DNA of 51,164 nucleotides from Diplocarpon mali. Taxonomy: Eukaryota > Ascomycota > Leotiomycetes > Helotiales > Drepanopezizaceae. This document shows positions 34,890 through 44,967 of this stretch, piece after piece. The position numbers were made by a program, and so were the translations under genes. Location of the stretch: positions 1-51,164 of the forward strand of contig JAENRP010000319.1 in the NCBI GenBank assembly GCA_024741835.1. The letters are read 5' to 3'. The notes below the pieces were generated by a model. The model was not told where the DNA came from, made no database searches, and saw only the letters and a list, made by a program, of their open reading frames with translations. Within the stretch, counting starts at the first letter, position 1, and every line of letters starts with the position of its first letter.

Positions 34890-36510
34890 ATGTCGAGTAA
34901 ACTCTACGACACAGCGCCTGCATCAGAATGTCCTCGAGCTCTTCCAATTGGAAATGGCCGACTCGGGGCCATGGGATATGGCCGTACGACAACGGATCTG
35001 CTGCAGTTGAATGAAAACTCGGTGTGGTATGGAGGACCGCAAGACCGTACGCCACGCTAAGCTTTGCAAAATCTACCTCGCCTTCGGGAACTGATTCGTT
35101 CTGAGCAACATCGTGAGGCAGAAGACCTCGTACAGAAAGTATTTTTCGCTACGCCGCACAGCCAACGGCATTACGAGCCTGTAGGTACCTTCACACTAGA
35201 GTTTGGGCACGAAGAGCATCGAGTGACGAGATACAGAAGGGACCTGGACTTGGAAACTGCTATCACTACTGTGGGATATGAGTGTGATGGGATCAAGTTC
35301 TAACGCGAGACTTTCGCCAACCAACTCGAGGATGTCCTAGTTTTGAATCTCGAGTCTACTCGAGACAGCAACTTTAGCATTCGCTTGACCGAGTAAGCGA
35401 GCGAGAGTACGAAACGAATGGGTTTGTGGATTCTGTCGTTGCATCGAGCGACAGTAGAATAATCATGTATGCTGCTTCCGGTAGGAGGGGAAGCAATTAA
35501 CTGTGTTGCATCGTTAGTATGAGGTGTGAAGATGGTGGGACTCTCGGAGTGGTTGGAGGCTTTATTGTGGTTCCGTCAAGGAAGACGACCATAGTCATCT
35601 CAGCTCAAAAGACCTTTCGATGTGCAGATGTTGAGGCCCAGGCAGTAGAGGATGCTAAAAGAGCCCTGGATAAAACAGACCTTCGACAAAGAAACATTGA
35701 CGATTATGGGTCGTTGTATTCGCGCATGGAGCCCTCACTATGTTCAAAAGAATCAAATCTCCCGACTGACCAATGCCTTCTAGAAACCCCAGATCCAGAT
35801 TTGGTTGCCCTATACCACAACTATGATCGATATCTACTCATATCATCCAGCCGGCCACACCCCAAAGCCCTCCCAGCAACACTGCAGGGCCTCTGGAACC
35901 CCTCCTTCATACCAGCATGGGGAAGCAAATACACCATCAACATCAATACGCAGATGAATTACTGGCGAGCTAACATCTGCAACCTTTCTGAATGCGAGAT
36001 GCCGCTGCTTGACTTGCTCGGAAGGATGGCCGAGCGCGGGAAGAAGACTGCCCAAGTGATGTGAGGATGCCGGGGCTGGTATGCTCATCATAACACTGGC
36101 CTTTGGGCTGACACCGATCCTCAAGACCGTTGGATGCCGGCTACAGGTCAGTCTTTTTGAGCATCTCACCAGGCAGGCCGCTGAGTATTCCTTAGTTTGG
36201 CCACTTGCTGATGCTTGGTTATGCTTCCATGTCTGGGAACACTACTTATTCAATTGAAATAAGGAATTCTTACCATTGGGGTATCCAATATTGAGACGAT
36301 CCGTCGAATTTATCGTGGATTTCCCGGTAGAAAGCTTCTCTGGCTCCTATCTCGTCACAGATCCCTCATTATCTCCTTAAAACACCTTCGTAGCCGAAGA
36401 CAACACACAAGGCGTGCTCTGCGAAGGATCACCAATCGACATACAAATCATCGATACCATGTTTGGGGCTTTCTTCAAAACAATTGCCGAGCTTAATCTC
36501 CCTGACGAGC
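34890..36510 (+). pseudogene. GH95 alpha-L-fucosidase pseudogene
   Basis: Plus-strand relic of a glycoside hydrolase family 95 enzyme (alpha-1,2-L-fucosidase family). It opens with MSSKLYDTAPASE and the family's ALPIGNGRLGAM and LNENSVWYGGPQDR, then YEPVGTFTLEF and YRRDLDLETA (to about 35300). After a decayed middle it resumes with the catalytic-domain blocks SRPHPKALPATLQGLWNPSF, TININTQMNYW (about 35930-35970), RGWYAHHNTGLWADTDPQDRW (about 36068-36135), WEHYL and LVTDPSLSP (to about 36375) and [16 protein letters not shown]. Stops include TAA 35058-35060, TAA 35301-35303 and TGA 36062-36064, plus at least one frameshift. The similarity ends at about 36510, where a GH1 piece in opposite orientation begins. 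Intact family members are about 750-800 residues; this one lacks the C-terminal part. Confidence 0.87.
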
Positions 36511-36795
36511 CCTCCGCGTTCGTGTCCATCTTCTCGACACTCCCCGAGTGGTCGTCAACGCGCGGCGGCGTATCAAGATGCTTCACATAGAAAGTCGTGT
36601 AGCTATTTATCCCATATAATTCTGAACTCCTCGGTACCAGCGTCGCCTCCTCAGGCGTGATCCCCTGCGCGAGCAGCTCATCAATCAGGCTGTTGTAGTA
36701 CGCGATGCCTTTCTCATTCATCCCTCCCAACGGGATGATGCGCGCCTCCGAGAGGGAGAAGCCCTGGCCTGGCTCTCCTCGCTCTCCTGCGTAGT
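36505..36795 (-). pseudogene. GH1 beta-glucosidase fragment with internal deletion
   Basis: On the minus strand, from about 36795 down, the reading goes [30 protein letters not shown], then directly [16 protein letters not shown] and EKMDTNAEG. The first part matches the N-terminal third of GH1 beta-glucosidases and the second part a region far downstream (YGINSYTT before the nucleophile block). About half the protein, including the NEP acid/base motif, is deleted at the short junction EATLVPR. The nucleophile ENG block is also absent because the fragment ends at the GH95 relic. Non-functional. It opposes the GH95 relic, tail to tail. Confidence 0.75.
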
Positions 36796-37160
36796 ACCTA
36801 CCTACGCCTCTTCTTCCCAGCGCGCACAGCTCCGATCAGCACGGAACCGCTGGCCAGACACAGCCTGGTGCTTGGTGTTACCCAGGGAAGCCACTGCTAA
36901 TGATGACGATGAGCAGTCGGCCCTCTCCCACGCTGGCCCGAGTCGTCGCGGGTCTATATTTAGCTGAGGTGCATCTGCGAGGAGCGAGGAGGGAGCCTGG
37001 TGATTTTGGGCCGGGAAGGGGTAGGATGGGATGGGATGAGAGAGCGGACTCTTTGGTTTCTGAGAGCTCGGCTTTTTCTAAGGCTGTCTCTTTTTTGTTT
37101 TTTTTTTCTTTACATCAAGGCAGGGGCTGTGGTGAGAGTAGAGTCGGAGAGTTCGTGATT

Positions 37161-37225
37161 GTATATATATATATATGTATGTATAGGTGGATACGTATAG
37201 ATGTGTATATATGTATATGTGTATG
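37161..37225. repeat. (TA)n/(TATG)n microsatellite
   Basis: Imperfect TA and GTAT/ATGT units over about 65 bp. A similar tract occurs at 37930-37980. Confidence 0.85.
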
Positions 37226-37929
37226 TTTTTCCCTTTTAATATGCTTTATTGGTTCAACTATGTAGCACAAGCGGGAAATGCTATGCTGTATCTCCATATA
37301 GGAGAGAAAACCAGTGTAAAAACTCCTTATATTCTTACTATTCTGCCTAATACACCTAAAGTTCCTGACTCCTTAGATAAGAGTCTAACCTATACCGTAG
37401 TCCATGGGTATTCCCTCTATGCCATAGGCGAGTATGTTCTTGAGAATGTGCTTAGGCAATCAGAGTCGCCTTAGACTCTCTATTCTAGGAAAAGCCATGT
37501 ACGCCATTATCGGTTATTTATCAAATCATTTCAAGCACCTTACTAGTAGGTAGTATCTTTTAACTATAACTCTTTTATCATCTTTATTATCTAGCTCTGA
37601 AATAGATACTCTCACCCCTCCTTTTCCTAGTATATCATAACTCACCCTGTTCCTTTCATATCCTTTATCAAGCCTCTTAGTAGTAGGCATGTGATTGAAT
37701 AATCCTAGTGTGCGCAAGTAGAAGACAAAAGAGGCAGTATGGGAAATATTTCACTCTGAAGTTTTCGGAAGTTTTAGCTTTCTTCGACGCGGCGTTTGCG
37801 TATTTCATAGCTGGAAGGACTCAGATCTTGCCTTTGCAGACTATTGAAAGGAATCTGCAGGTTTATAGGGATACCGCGTATAGGTGTTGAGTCATTGTTT
37901 TGCTTTGTGATTGTATGCATTTATATGCA

Positions 37930-37980
37930 CATGTTTATATATGTATATATGTATATATGTATGTATATATACAGATATGT
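37930..37980. repeat. (TATATG)n microsatellite
   Basis: Imperfect TATATG/TATG units over about 50 bp, resembling the tract 750 bases upstream. Confidence 0.85.
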
Positions 37981-38598
37981 GTTAACCAGCCCCTATCAAA
38001 TCAGCTCAGATACATATACCCTTGACAACAGCGAAGCCTCGCCCAAGCGCTGTCCTCTGCATCTCTTAACCAATGGGAATAGGCATTGGAGTAGAGATGG
38101 GGTGCAGAATGAGAATCTGCCATACGAAACAAACACAGCTGACCGAAGCACCTGCAGCGTCAGGAGTACACTGGTAAACAAAGCGCGTCAGTCGCTGGCT
38201 GCTCAACGGTTTCATAGTCGACATTCGTTTGATCACTAAGGGACTGTCCTTTAAAAACCCCGAGCTAGAAAGGAACAGTCGTTACAGGAAAGGACAAGAG
38301 AAATAAGTCAAGGCGAGACTGGTTCTCGGTTGGCGCAGATAGGTAGAGGCGGAGGTGCTAGCGTAAGCGGTGCACTTGGTCCCAAAGAGTTGAGCATAAA
38401 ATTGCGTCTGCGCTGACTTAGGATCTTGGAGGAGACGATTTGGAAGAAGCACTACTGCAAGAGGCTATGGCAGAAATACAAGAAGGGAGAGACACGCTAT
38501 GTATCCTCCCACCGGACCAGGCTCTCTTCAATCCCCTTGATCTCCCGCGCCAATAAGCACGACTACCCTTTGAAAAGCACAAGGTTTCCTCGCATAAA

Positions 38599-39580
38599 TC
38601 AGAACCGCTTGTGTCCGCGGCACCTCAACATCGTCCTGATCACGGCCTGCTTGTCAAAAGCCCTCACGTCCTGCACCTTGTCTGCAACCTCGTCTCCGAG
38701 GGTGCTTCGAGTCGTCTTCGTCCGAGCATTGAGCTCAAGCAGCTTGACGTAAGACTTGAACCAATCTCCCAACTTATCGGGTGTAAAACCGGCCGAGACC
38801 CTAGGAATCGCATATAAGATGATTGAACCATACACAATCATGCAGCACCAGTTGGTGATAGCGCGAGCGCCAGTTATCGCCGGTTCGATCTTCCCGCTCA
38901 ACGATTAACGATCTGATGCCTAGCATCTTCAGGCGGGCGGCAACTGCAAGGCCAGAATGGCGGGCATCTTGGGCTGATTAGGTTACGTGCAAGGAATTTC
39001 TGCTCAGAAGTCCGCTTGTCTAGCTGGTTTTCCTGGCTGGTTTGCTTGCGTGCTGCACGCCGTTCGGCCTCTTCCTGTGGGCAGCCTCCTTCCAACCCCT
39101 CAGCTCTTTCAGAAATGTGAAAAATGAAAATGATTTCCACATCGCCGCCTCTTCGACCAATCTCACCAAGCCCTCGCCGGACCCGGCACCTGTCTCGACT
39201 TTCAAGAGGGCCTGCACGGCTTGACCATTTCCGCTGTCGAGCTTTGATATCTGTGGGGAGCGGTATTTGAAGCCAGGATCGAGAGAAGTAGATTTAATTC
39301 GGGGAACTGGGGTTGACTTGAGGAGAGAGCTGATCGCTAAGGGCCCATGGAGAGCGGGGAAGTCCCATGAGAGGCAGAGCCGATCTCGCCAGTAGGACTC
39401 TTCCAAGAAGAGGTCAACGACTGGGGACGATATTGGATTCTAGATGAGCTTTTTGAACGAGACCCATTCGGAGGCTACATTGTCGGCGTTGATATCCTGG
39501 AATGAGAATTTGGGCGAGTAGGTGGCAGTGGTGAGGGGGAACAACCCTCGCTCAGAGCGCTCCCATGGTAGGACTGAGGG
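38599..39580 (-). pseudogene. Flavin-dependent monooxygenase (NTF2-like plus FAD domain) relic
   Basis: Minus-strand remains of a fungal flavin-containing monooxygenase of the type with an NTF2-like front domain. From the upstream side it has the segment YSPKFSFQDINADNVASEW (about 39520), then ESYWRDRLCLSWDFPALHGP (about 39395), VETGAGSGEGLVRLVEE (about 39160), FLKELRGW and RPNGVQHASKPARK. The FAD part then appears in shifted frames: SGLAVAARLKMLGIRSLIVE with DNWRSRYHQLVLHD (about 38930-38840), then FTPDKLGDWFKSYVKLLELN (about 38790-38720). The GXGXXG dinucleotide motif has degraded to DARHSG. A TAG sits at 39440-39442, frameshifts lie near 39020 and 38810, and the C-terminal half is missing after about 38600. 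Non-functional. Confidence 0.75.
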
Positions 39581-40319
39581 CGATAAGAATACTTGAACTG
39601 GTTTGCTACACATGGTCTCTGTACTCGATTGGGAATTGACTGAGAACGAACATCTATTTCCGAGATCATGATAACGTGCATCGTAGGAGGATACCAAACA
39701 CCGTGAAGGAAACAAGCCTCATTCCACTCTTCAACACAGGAGACTTTTCCGAAGCCTCGTGATAATGAGCAGTTGATAGTTGGAACACCAATGTACTCAT
39801 GCAAACCGGTCAAGGCATTTCGGGGAAATGCTTGTGCGCAGGGGATAAATGAGGGGATCGCGAAGTTGGAAGGGGATGGGGAGGCGTGCACTAGCTTCGG
39901 CTAAATTTCTTTCAACGAGTATGTAGAGGCCGCCTGGATGTCTTCTGGGAATCTCATCCGCTGGAGTGTAGCATTGCTTTGCCGACGAAGGATTCGATGC
40001 GTGAACAGTACAAGCGGGAATCTTCCTTGCGAATTCCAAACCTACTCTAGAACAAGGAGTCCCAGTTCGACTCGATCACCTGAGTAGCATCACATGGACG
40101 GAGGCACAAGCATCCATTGCTGGCAAACAAAAACGGTGCTCCTTGTCTAGTCAGAATTTTGGGGGATTAGTGTGGCAAGAGAGACAAATGTGCACAAACT
40201 AGACAGCAAATGTGTGCCAAGACTGTGCTGGAAACAAACAATCAAGATAGACATTAGCGACTACCTTGGATTGGGCTGAGCTTGATTCAACTGCTTGGTG
40301 TGTGTGCCAATCCTCAGTA

Positions 40320-40790
40320 CTAGATTCCTTCATGACACGACCAGTAGAGAAAGTCACTGGGCCCCTGCTTCCTCATTCTCATGGAATGATTGACACCGTC
40401 GTAAGGGTGTCGATCTGGAACACGAAGGTTCTCTGCCTGCCGGTGAGCATGGCGCCAGAACGCATCGTACTCCCCTCGAAACCTCTGTGGATTGTAAGTG
40501 AGAAGCCCAAGCACAAGGTAAGATTTGCACACCTTAGGGCCTTCGGTGCTCCAACCATCTCCCATTTTACAAGGATCCATCGACTGCCCACGGCCAAGTC
40601 GTTTCATCTTCCTGGTTTCCTCTAGCGTGAACCTGGGAAGGCCATTACCATCTGCCTGGATACCAAACCCATGAGTACCGGCGCCATGCCAATCATTCGG
40701 TACCCCCCATTCTGTGTATCTGCGTGTGTAGGGATCATAGCGCTGCTGGCCTCTCGAGACCGGATTCGCTTGCTCATCTCTGTGGGCCAA
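40320..40790 (-). pseudogene. Unrecognised ORF, likely gene fragment
   Basis: A 156-codon frame with convincing protein composition, for example RYDPYTRRYTEWGVPNDW, HGAGTHGFGIQADGNG, DPCKMGDGWSTEGPKVC and AFWRHAHRQAE. An overlapping frame continues upstream to 40870, and pieces downstream (39797-40040: ARKIPACTVHASNPSSAK, PRRHPGGLYILVERN) read similarly, so a larger gene may be broken here. No domain is recognised. The Gly-, Trp- and Cys-rich centre suggests an enzyme or secreted protein, but that is a guess. Confidence 0.4.
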
Positions 40791-41089
40791 GGGGTTTCGA
40801 TATGAATCCCTTTGAGTTCAGTATGCTTGGGACCCAATGGACAGTCAGACATACCAGTTCTGCCACTCATCTGGCTTGATTGGGATTTTACTTCTCTTTT
40901 CCTGAAGGAAAATGTCAGGTCCCTTCCCAGTTATAATATCGTTCAGTCGCCCCCAGAAACCTCTGGTTTCTCCGCCCTTGTAACCCTCCTTTGGCCAGAC
41001 AAATTTTAGATGGGTTGGCATCGCAAAAAAAAGTAGCCAGGCTCGGGTCAGCTGCTTGACTGGAAGGCTCTCGGCTGAGAACAGGAGCT

Positions 41090-41401
41090 TTGAGCTGTAA
41101 CAGACGATTCAGAGCCACAATGGCCAACATGGGTCTTTTGCTGAGTCTTATATGCCTCCCAGGACGTTTGGCGGCTGAAGGTTTTCAGAGCCGGCAGCCG
41201 ACGGCTTGTCAAGCTGAGCTGTCGATGATTCAATTTCACATGACGTTGAGACTTCAACAACATGGAGCAAACGAAAAAAGCAATCTTGAAGCTGTAAAAC
41301 GAAACATCACCATCCTAAACACATCATACTATCGGCTCAGCGAGCTTTCGCTATTCTGCAGGGGCATTAGGGATAAGCTGGAGGGGCTGCTGAGAGCCTG
41401 A
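41090..41401 (+). CDS. Unrecognised 103-codon ORF
   Basis: An open frame upstream of the sirtuin gene. A second in-frame Met (MANMGLLLSLICLPG) would give a hydrophobic N-terminus of about 17 residues, then a helical, Gln/Leu/Asn-rich region without Pro (about 45-100). It might be the first exon of a helical fungal N-terminal domain, or not coding at all. No known motif. Confidence 0.2.
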   Translation: MSCNRRFRATMANMGLLLSLICLPGRLAAEGFQSRQPTACQAELSMIQFHMTLRLQQHGANEKSNLEAVKRNITILNTSYYRLSELSLFCRGIRDKLEGLLRA

Positions 41402-41756
41402 ATGTATGGGATCTTGGTAGGAGATTGGCAGAGAAGACTTCGGTGCAATGGGATGAGATGTTGTCTAAAGCGCCAAGATAAGGCTCAATATAAGTGGCCA
41501 CTAAGCGGAAGAATTCACCGCCTCCCAATCTGGAGAGATGTTTTGGGTGGTCATAGCTCCTCCGCGTCTAAAACGCCAAATACTACTCCAACTTCATCTT
41601 CGGGACTCAAGTCTCTAGACCTGACAACTACAACTCTACAATGATTTAAGCGCCAATTCCTCCCTCCCTTCGCGCGAGAAAGCGCGACACTGCGCAAACA
41701 TCTAGAGTCTGGAGGCTTCTTTCTACATCCAATTGCGCAAAGAATCGAATATAGAG

Positions 41757-41762
41757 ACGCGT
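41757..41762. promoter_or_regulatory. ACGCGT (MCB-like) site upstream of the sirtuin gene
   Basis: A single MluI cell-cycle box core about 570 bp upstream of the start codon. In yeasts such boxes drive S-phase genes, and HST3/HST4 are cell-cycle regulated there. One six-base match is weak evidence. Confidence 0.15.
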
Positions 41763-42332
41763 CGCAGTCTACGCCTGACGCCGATAAACCCTCTCTTCTT
41801 ATGCTAGAGCCCGAAAACAATTGACCTGCACACCTACTACCTGGATGCTATCTACGTCTGCTTTTTGAATTTCCGCGCTTTTCGCTACCGCAATTGTTCT
41901 ATAGGGCCTCAAAGGCGAAAGTCAGATCAAGACATCAATACAACGAAATCAAACGATATATTGGCGAACAAAGCAGCTGTAGGATCTTGTGGGGCTGGGC
42001 TTGTTGCGTAGCTCAAGTCTGGCCTGGATACTACTATGCTGCAGATTGAAAGGTGGACTGGCAGATGATTCAGAAGGCCGTGTTCTTGGTGGCGCATATT
42101 CACGCGTTCTGAAGCAATTGGTCATTGGGAAGGTCGATATATTAACTCCCCACGCTGCCAACATTTTACCCAGCTAAACCCTTGGCTAAAATATTCTCTG
42201 CAGTAACTGCCATTCAGGCTGGACGAGGGCAACCTAGGTTTCTCTAACCCTCCAGAGCTGGAACAGTCATATCAAAGCTGCAGAACATTTAGCAGGATTC
42301 TATTGCATGGTTGACTGGAGGATAACAGAGCC

Positions 42333-44967
42333 ATGCCTACTCTCCAGGTAGGACCAGACTCTGATCCAGAGCTGCAAGAGGTCGCAGATATCATGGGCAG
42401 GTCAAGAAAGGTCATTGTGGTGACAGGAGCTGGCATCAGTACGAACTGTGGTATCCCAGTAGGCCTGTCTGTTCGATCGACTAGTACCACGTGCTCACCT
42501 CACACAGGACTTTCGCTCAGAGAATGGTCTCTACTCCTTGATCCAAGCTCAGTACGATCAAGCGATCAAAAATCCTCCTTGGGAACAGACAAACCTCTTT
42601 GATATAGATGATCGCCCCAAAAAGAAGCGCAAGCAGTGGTATTACGAAGTGGTTGCTCCCGATGGCAAGGTTGTGGACGTGATTGACGAGGATGCTGCTT
42701 CGATAAAGGACTCGCGCCCAGCGATCTCGAAACCACAATTGCAAACTCCAACGCGATCTCTCCGTTCTCGCTCCTCAATCACATCAATCTCCACCTCCCG
42801 AGTAACTACGCCACCACCTAAATCCTCTTCGGGGAGCTCACTTTCGAGCTGCTCGTCGCTCATACCTGAGGTTCCCGCATCATTCACGCAGAACGTGACC
42901 AAAACTCAACTATCGACCTCGTTTAATGTAGACAGGCCCTCCAGAGGAGCAGCGCCGCTCAACACGAGCTTGGATGCTGCTAACCGCTTCTCTACCCCCG
43001 AATCACTCTCTCCCGACTGCCTTCAATCTCAAGAACCCTCTCATTCTCGACCTGCGTTATCGCAGACACGGAGCCTGCCCAACCTGAAAGGTCGCGATTT
43101 ATTTGATGCCATGGTCTGGCAGGACGCGTTTACAACCTCCATATTCTACATGTTTGTATCCAGTCTCCGAAACAAGGTGCAAAGTGTGGCCCAAACTTCC
43201 GAGTCGCATAAGTTCCTCCGAGTCCTCCGCGACGGCGGCCGCCTCGTGCGGAACTACTCTCAAAATGTGGACATGCTTGAGGAGCGGGAAGGCCTGTGTA
43301 CTGACCTTCTTCAAGGTCCGGGCGTCCGCGGGAGGTTCAACAACCGACGCATATCCGGGGCCAGTGGAGCTGGATCAGGAGGATGCGAATCTGTTAGCCT
43401 TCATGGTACCCTGCGAAGGCTCAGATGTGCACTATGCAACACGGGCTCCGACTGGGACGCTGAGGACCGACTTACTACGACCGCCGCGGGCGGCGCCCCA
43501 GACTGTCCGGCCTGCTCCAGTTATTCGGCGAAGAGGGCTGGAAACGGTCGACGAACGCTTGCCGTTGGTCGACTACGCCCAGACATCGTCCTATACGGCG
43601 AAGAGCACCCGCACGCGAACCTCATAGGTCCACTTGTGACACATGACATGGCATTAGGACCGGACGTCTTGTTGATCATGGGAACGAGTTTGCGCGTACA
43701 CGGGCTGAAAGTGATGGTGAAGGAGTTTGCTAAAGCGACTCATGCGCGAGGAGGAAAAGTCGTCTTTGTAAACAGAACCAAGGCCTCGGAGAGTACGTGG
43801 GGCGACGTTATCGATTATTGGGTGGCATGGGATTGTGACCAATGGGTACTGGACCTCAAAGATAGGAGGGAAGATATATGGCTGCCGCAAGGCGCCGCCG
43901 AAGAGAAAAGGCCTTCGAAATACGACTCCTCGAAGGTTCTCACCTCGAATGCTCCAAACAAGAGGCCGACTAGCAAACGGGACGACAAGAGGAATGGGGT
44001 CTATCTGACATATAAGATACTGGATCAGCTGAGGGGGGTCAAGGACAATCAAGGCCTGATGGCAAAGCGAAGTGTTTACTGGGCTGCACCGGTGCGAAGC
44101 TCGAGCATCAGAACACCTGCAAAGAAATCATTGCCAAAGAAGCCGACAGTCAAAGCACCAAAAGTCAAGGTACCACAATTCAGGGCGCCACGGGCCAAGG
44201 CACAACAAGTACAGGGACCACAATTCAAGAGACGGACGACAAAGCAGAGTACGAGGAAAAGCCATCTGAAACCTTGCAAGAAGCGAAAGACCGCTGAGCC
44301 GGAATACCTACTCGAAAATGCCAAGAACCACGCTGAACACATCACAACCGCGTGGGAGAGACTCCGTACCATTGCGCCCGGCCTCTGTCCTGATATATCA
44401 CCAGAGCTGCGACAACCGCTGAGAGCCTTTTCTGGCAACAGATCGAGTTTCATCACACCCTTCGTCTTCAAGTCTTCATCAAACAACTTCCCCAACATTT
44501 CCAACGACGTCTGGCCTTTGGATAAGATGAACCTTATTTCCCACCCCCCAAATGGTGCCGACATCCCCATCCTCACCCCTAAGGCGCAGGAGAACAAAGC
44601 TCCAGAGCGCAAGGCCCTGCACGCCTATGGAACTCGAGCATCAAGACGGGACGACCCTAAGAGGGCAGATGACGCTTCCGACTATGAGGAGCCTCCGGCC
44701 GCAGCGGCAGAGGCTGCCCGGCCTGCATTAGTAATTACCCCAACGACTAGGGCACCAGCGGCCACGAAGCCAGGAGTCACAACGCCCCTCAGCCAAGCAG
44801 ATACCATTGTAGTCGAAATCGGCTCCGACCCGGTAGACGAGAACACGATCGTAGTCGATTCGCCGTGCAAAGACCGCATCAAGAGACATTGCAGCATCGG
44901 CGCAATCGTCTCGAGCCCGGAAGACGGGGTGATGTGGCATGATGCGCGGGAGGATCTTGGCTTATAA
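42333..44967 (+). CDS. HST4: HST3/HST4-family NAD-dependent histone deacetylase (sirtuin)
   Basis: Sirtuin of the Hst3/Hst4 group, which in yeasts removes acetyl from H3 Lys56 after S phase and protects genome stability; filamentous-fungal homologues (HstD) also affect secondary metabolism. Two exons (42333-42458, 42508-44967) with a 49-bp intron that splits GIP from DFRSENGL, giving 861 residues. NAD-binding GAGIS is at 32-36, DFRS at 43-46, NYSQNVD at 291-297, catalytic His341 in LHG. Zinc cysteines are 349/352 (CALC) and 375/378 (CPAC), and GTSLRV is at 434-439. A roughly 160-residue Ser/Thr/Pro-rich insertion separates DFRS from the LKGRDLFDAMVW block. The C-terminal 380 residues are basic, Lys/Pro-rich and low in complexity. 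All catalytic residues are present. HST4 is used as a family label; HST3 versus HST4 cannot be separated here. Confidence 0.93.
42459..42507 (+). other. HST4 intron
   Basis: 49 bp with donor GTAGGC, a GCTCACC branch-like site and acceptor CACACAG. Phase 0. Splicing is required to join CGIP to DFRS, an invariant sirtuin junction. Confidence 0.88.

Larger units (their letters stand above)
36796..38598. other. AT-rich intergenic DNA with TATG-type microsatellites
   Basis: No recognised gene. Simple (TA)n/(TATG)n tracts lie at about 37161-37225 and 37930-37980. Near 38403-38541 there is a 44-codon Glu/Asp-rich frame (DLGGDDLEEALLQEAMAEIQ) directly after a CTGACTTAG acceptor-like site, preceded by a GTAAGC donor-like site. 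It may be an exon remnant, but I find no start for it. Confidence 0.45.
39581..42332. other. Relic-rich stretch and HST4 upstream region
   Basis: Between the monooxygenase relic and the sirtuin gene. Minus-strand frames at 39,797-40,040 and 40,320-40,870 look protein-like but are unassigned (see separate entry). A plus-strand frame of 103 codons (41090-41401) has a hydrophobic front (MGLLLSLICLPG) but no recognised family. An ACGCGT site lies at 41757-41762. The last several hundred bases should contain the sirtuin promoter. Confidence 0.45.

Noticed and set aside
37115..37297. ORF with repeated His-Ile-Tyr
   Set aside because: Translation of the (TA)n/(TATG)n microsatellite.
38426..38752. 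Plus-strand frame containing LCPRHLNIVLITA, resembling an FMO strand motif
   Set aside because: The collinear FMO pieces are all on the minus strand; a short chance resemblance is more likely than a local inversion.
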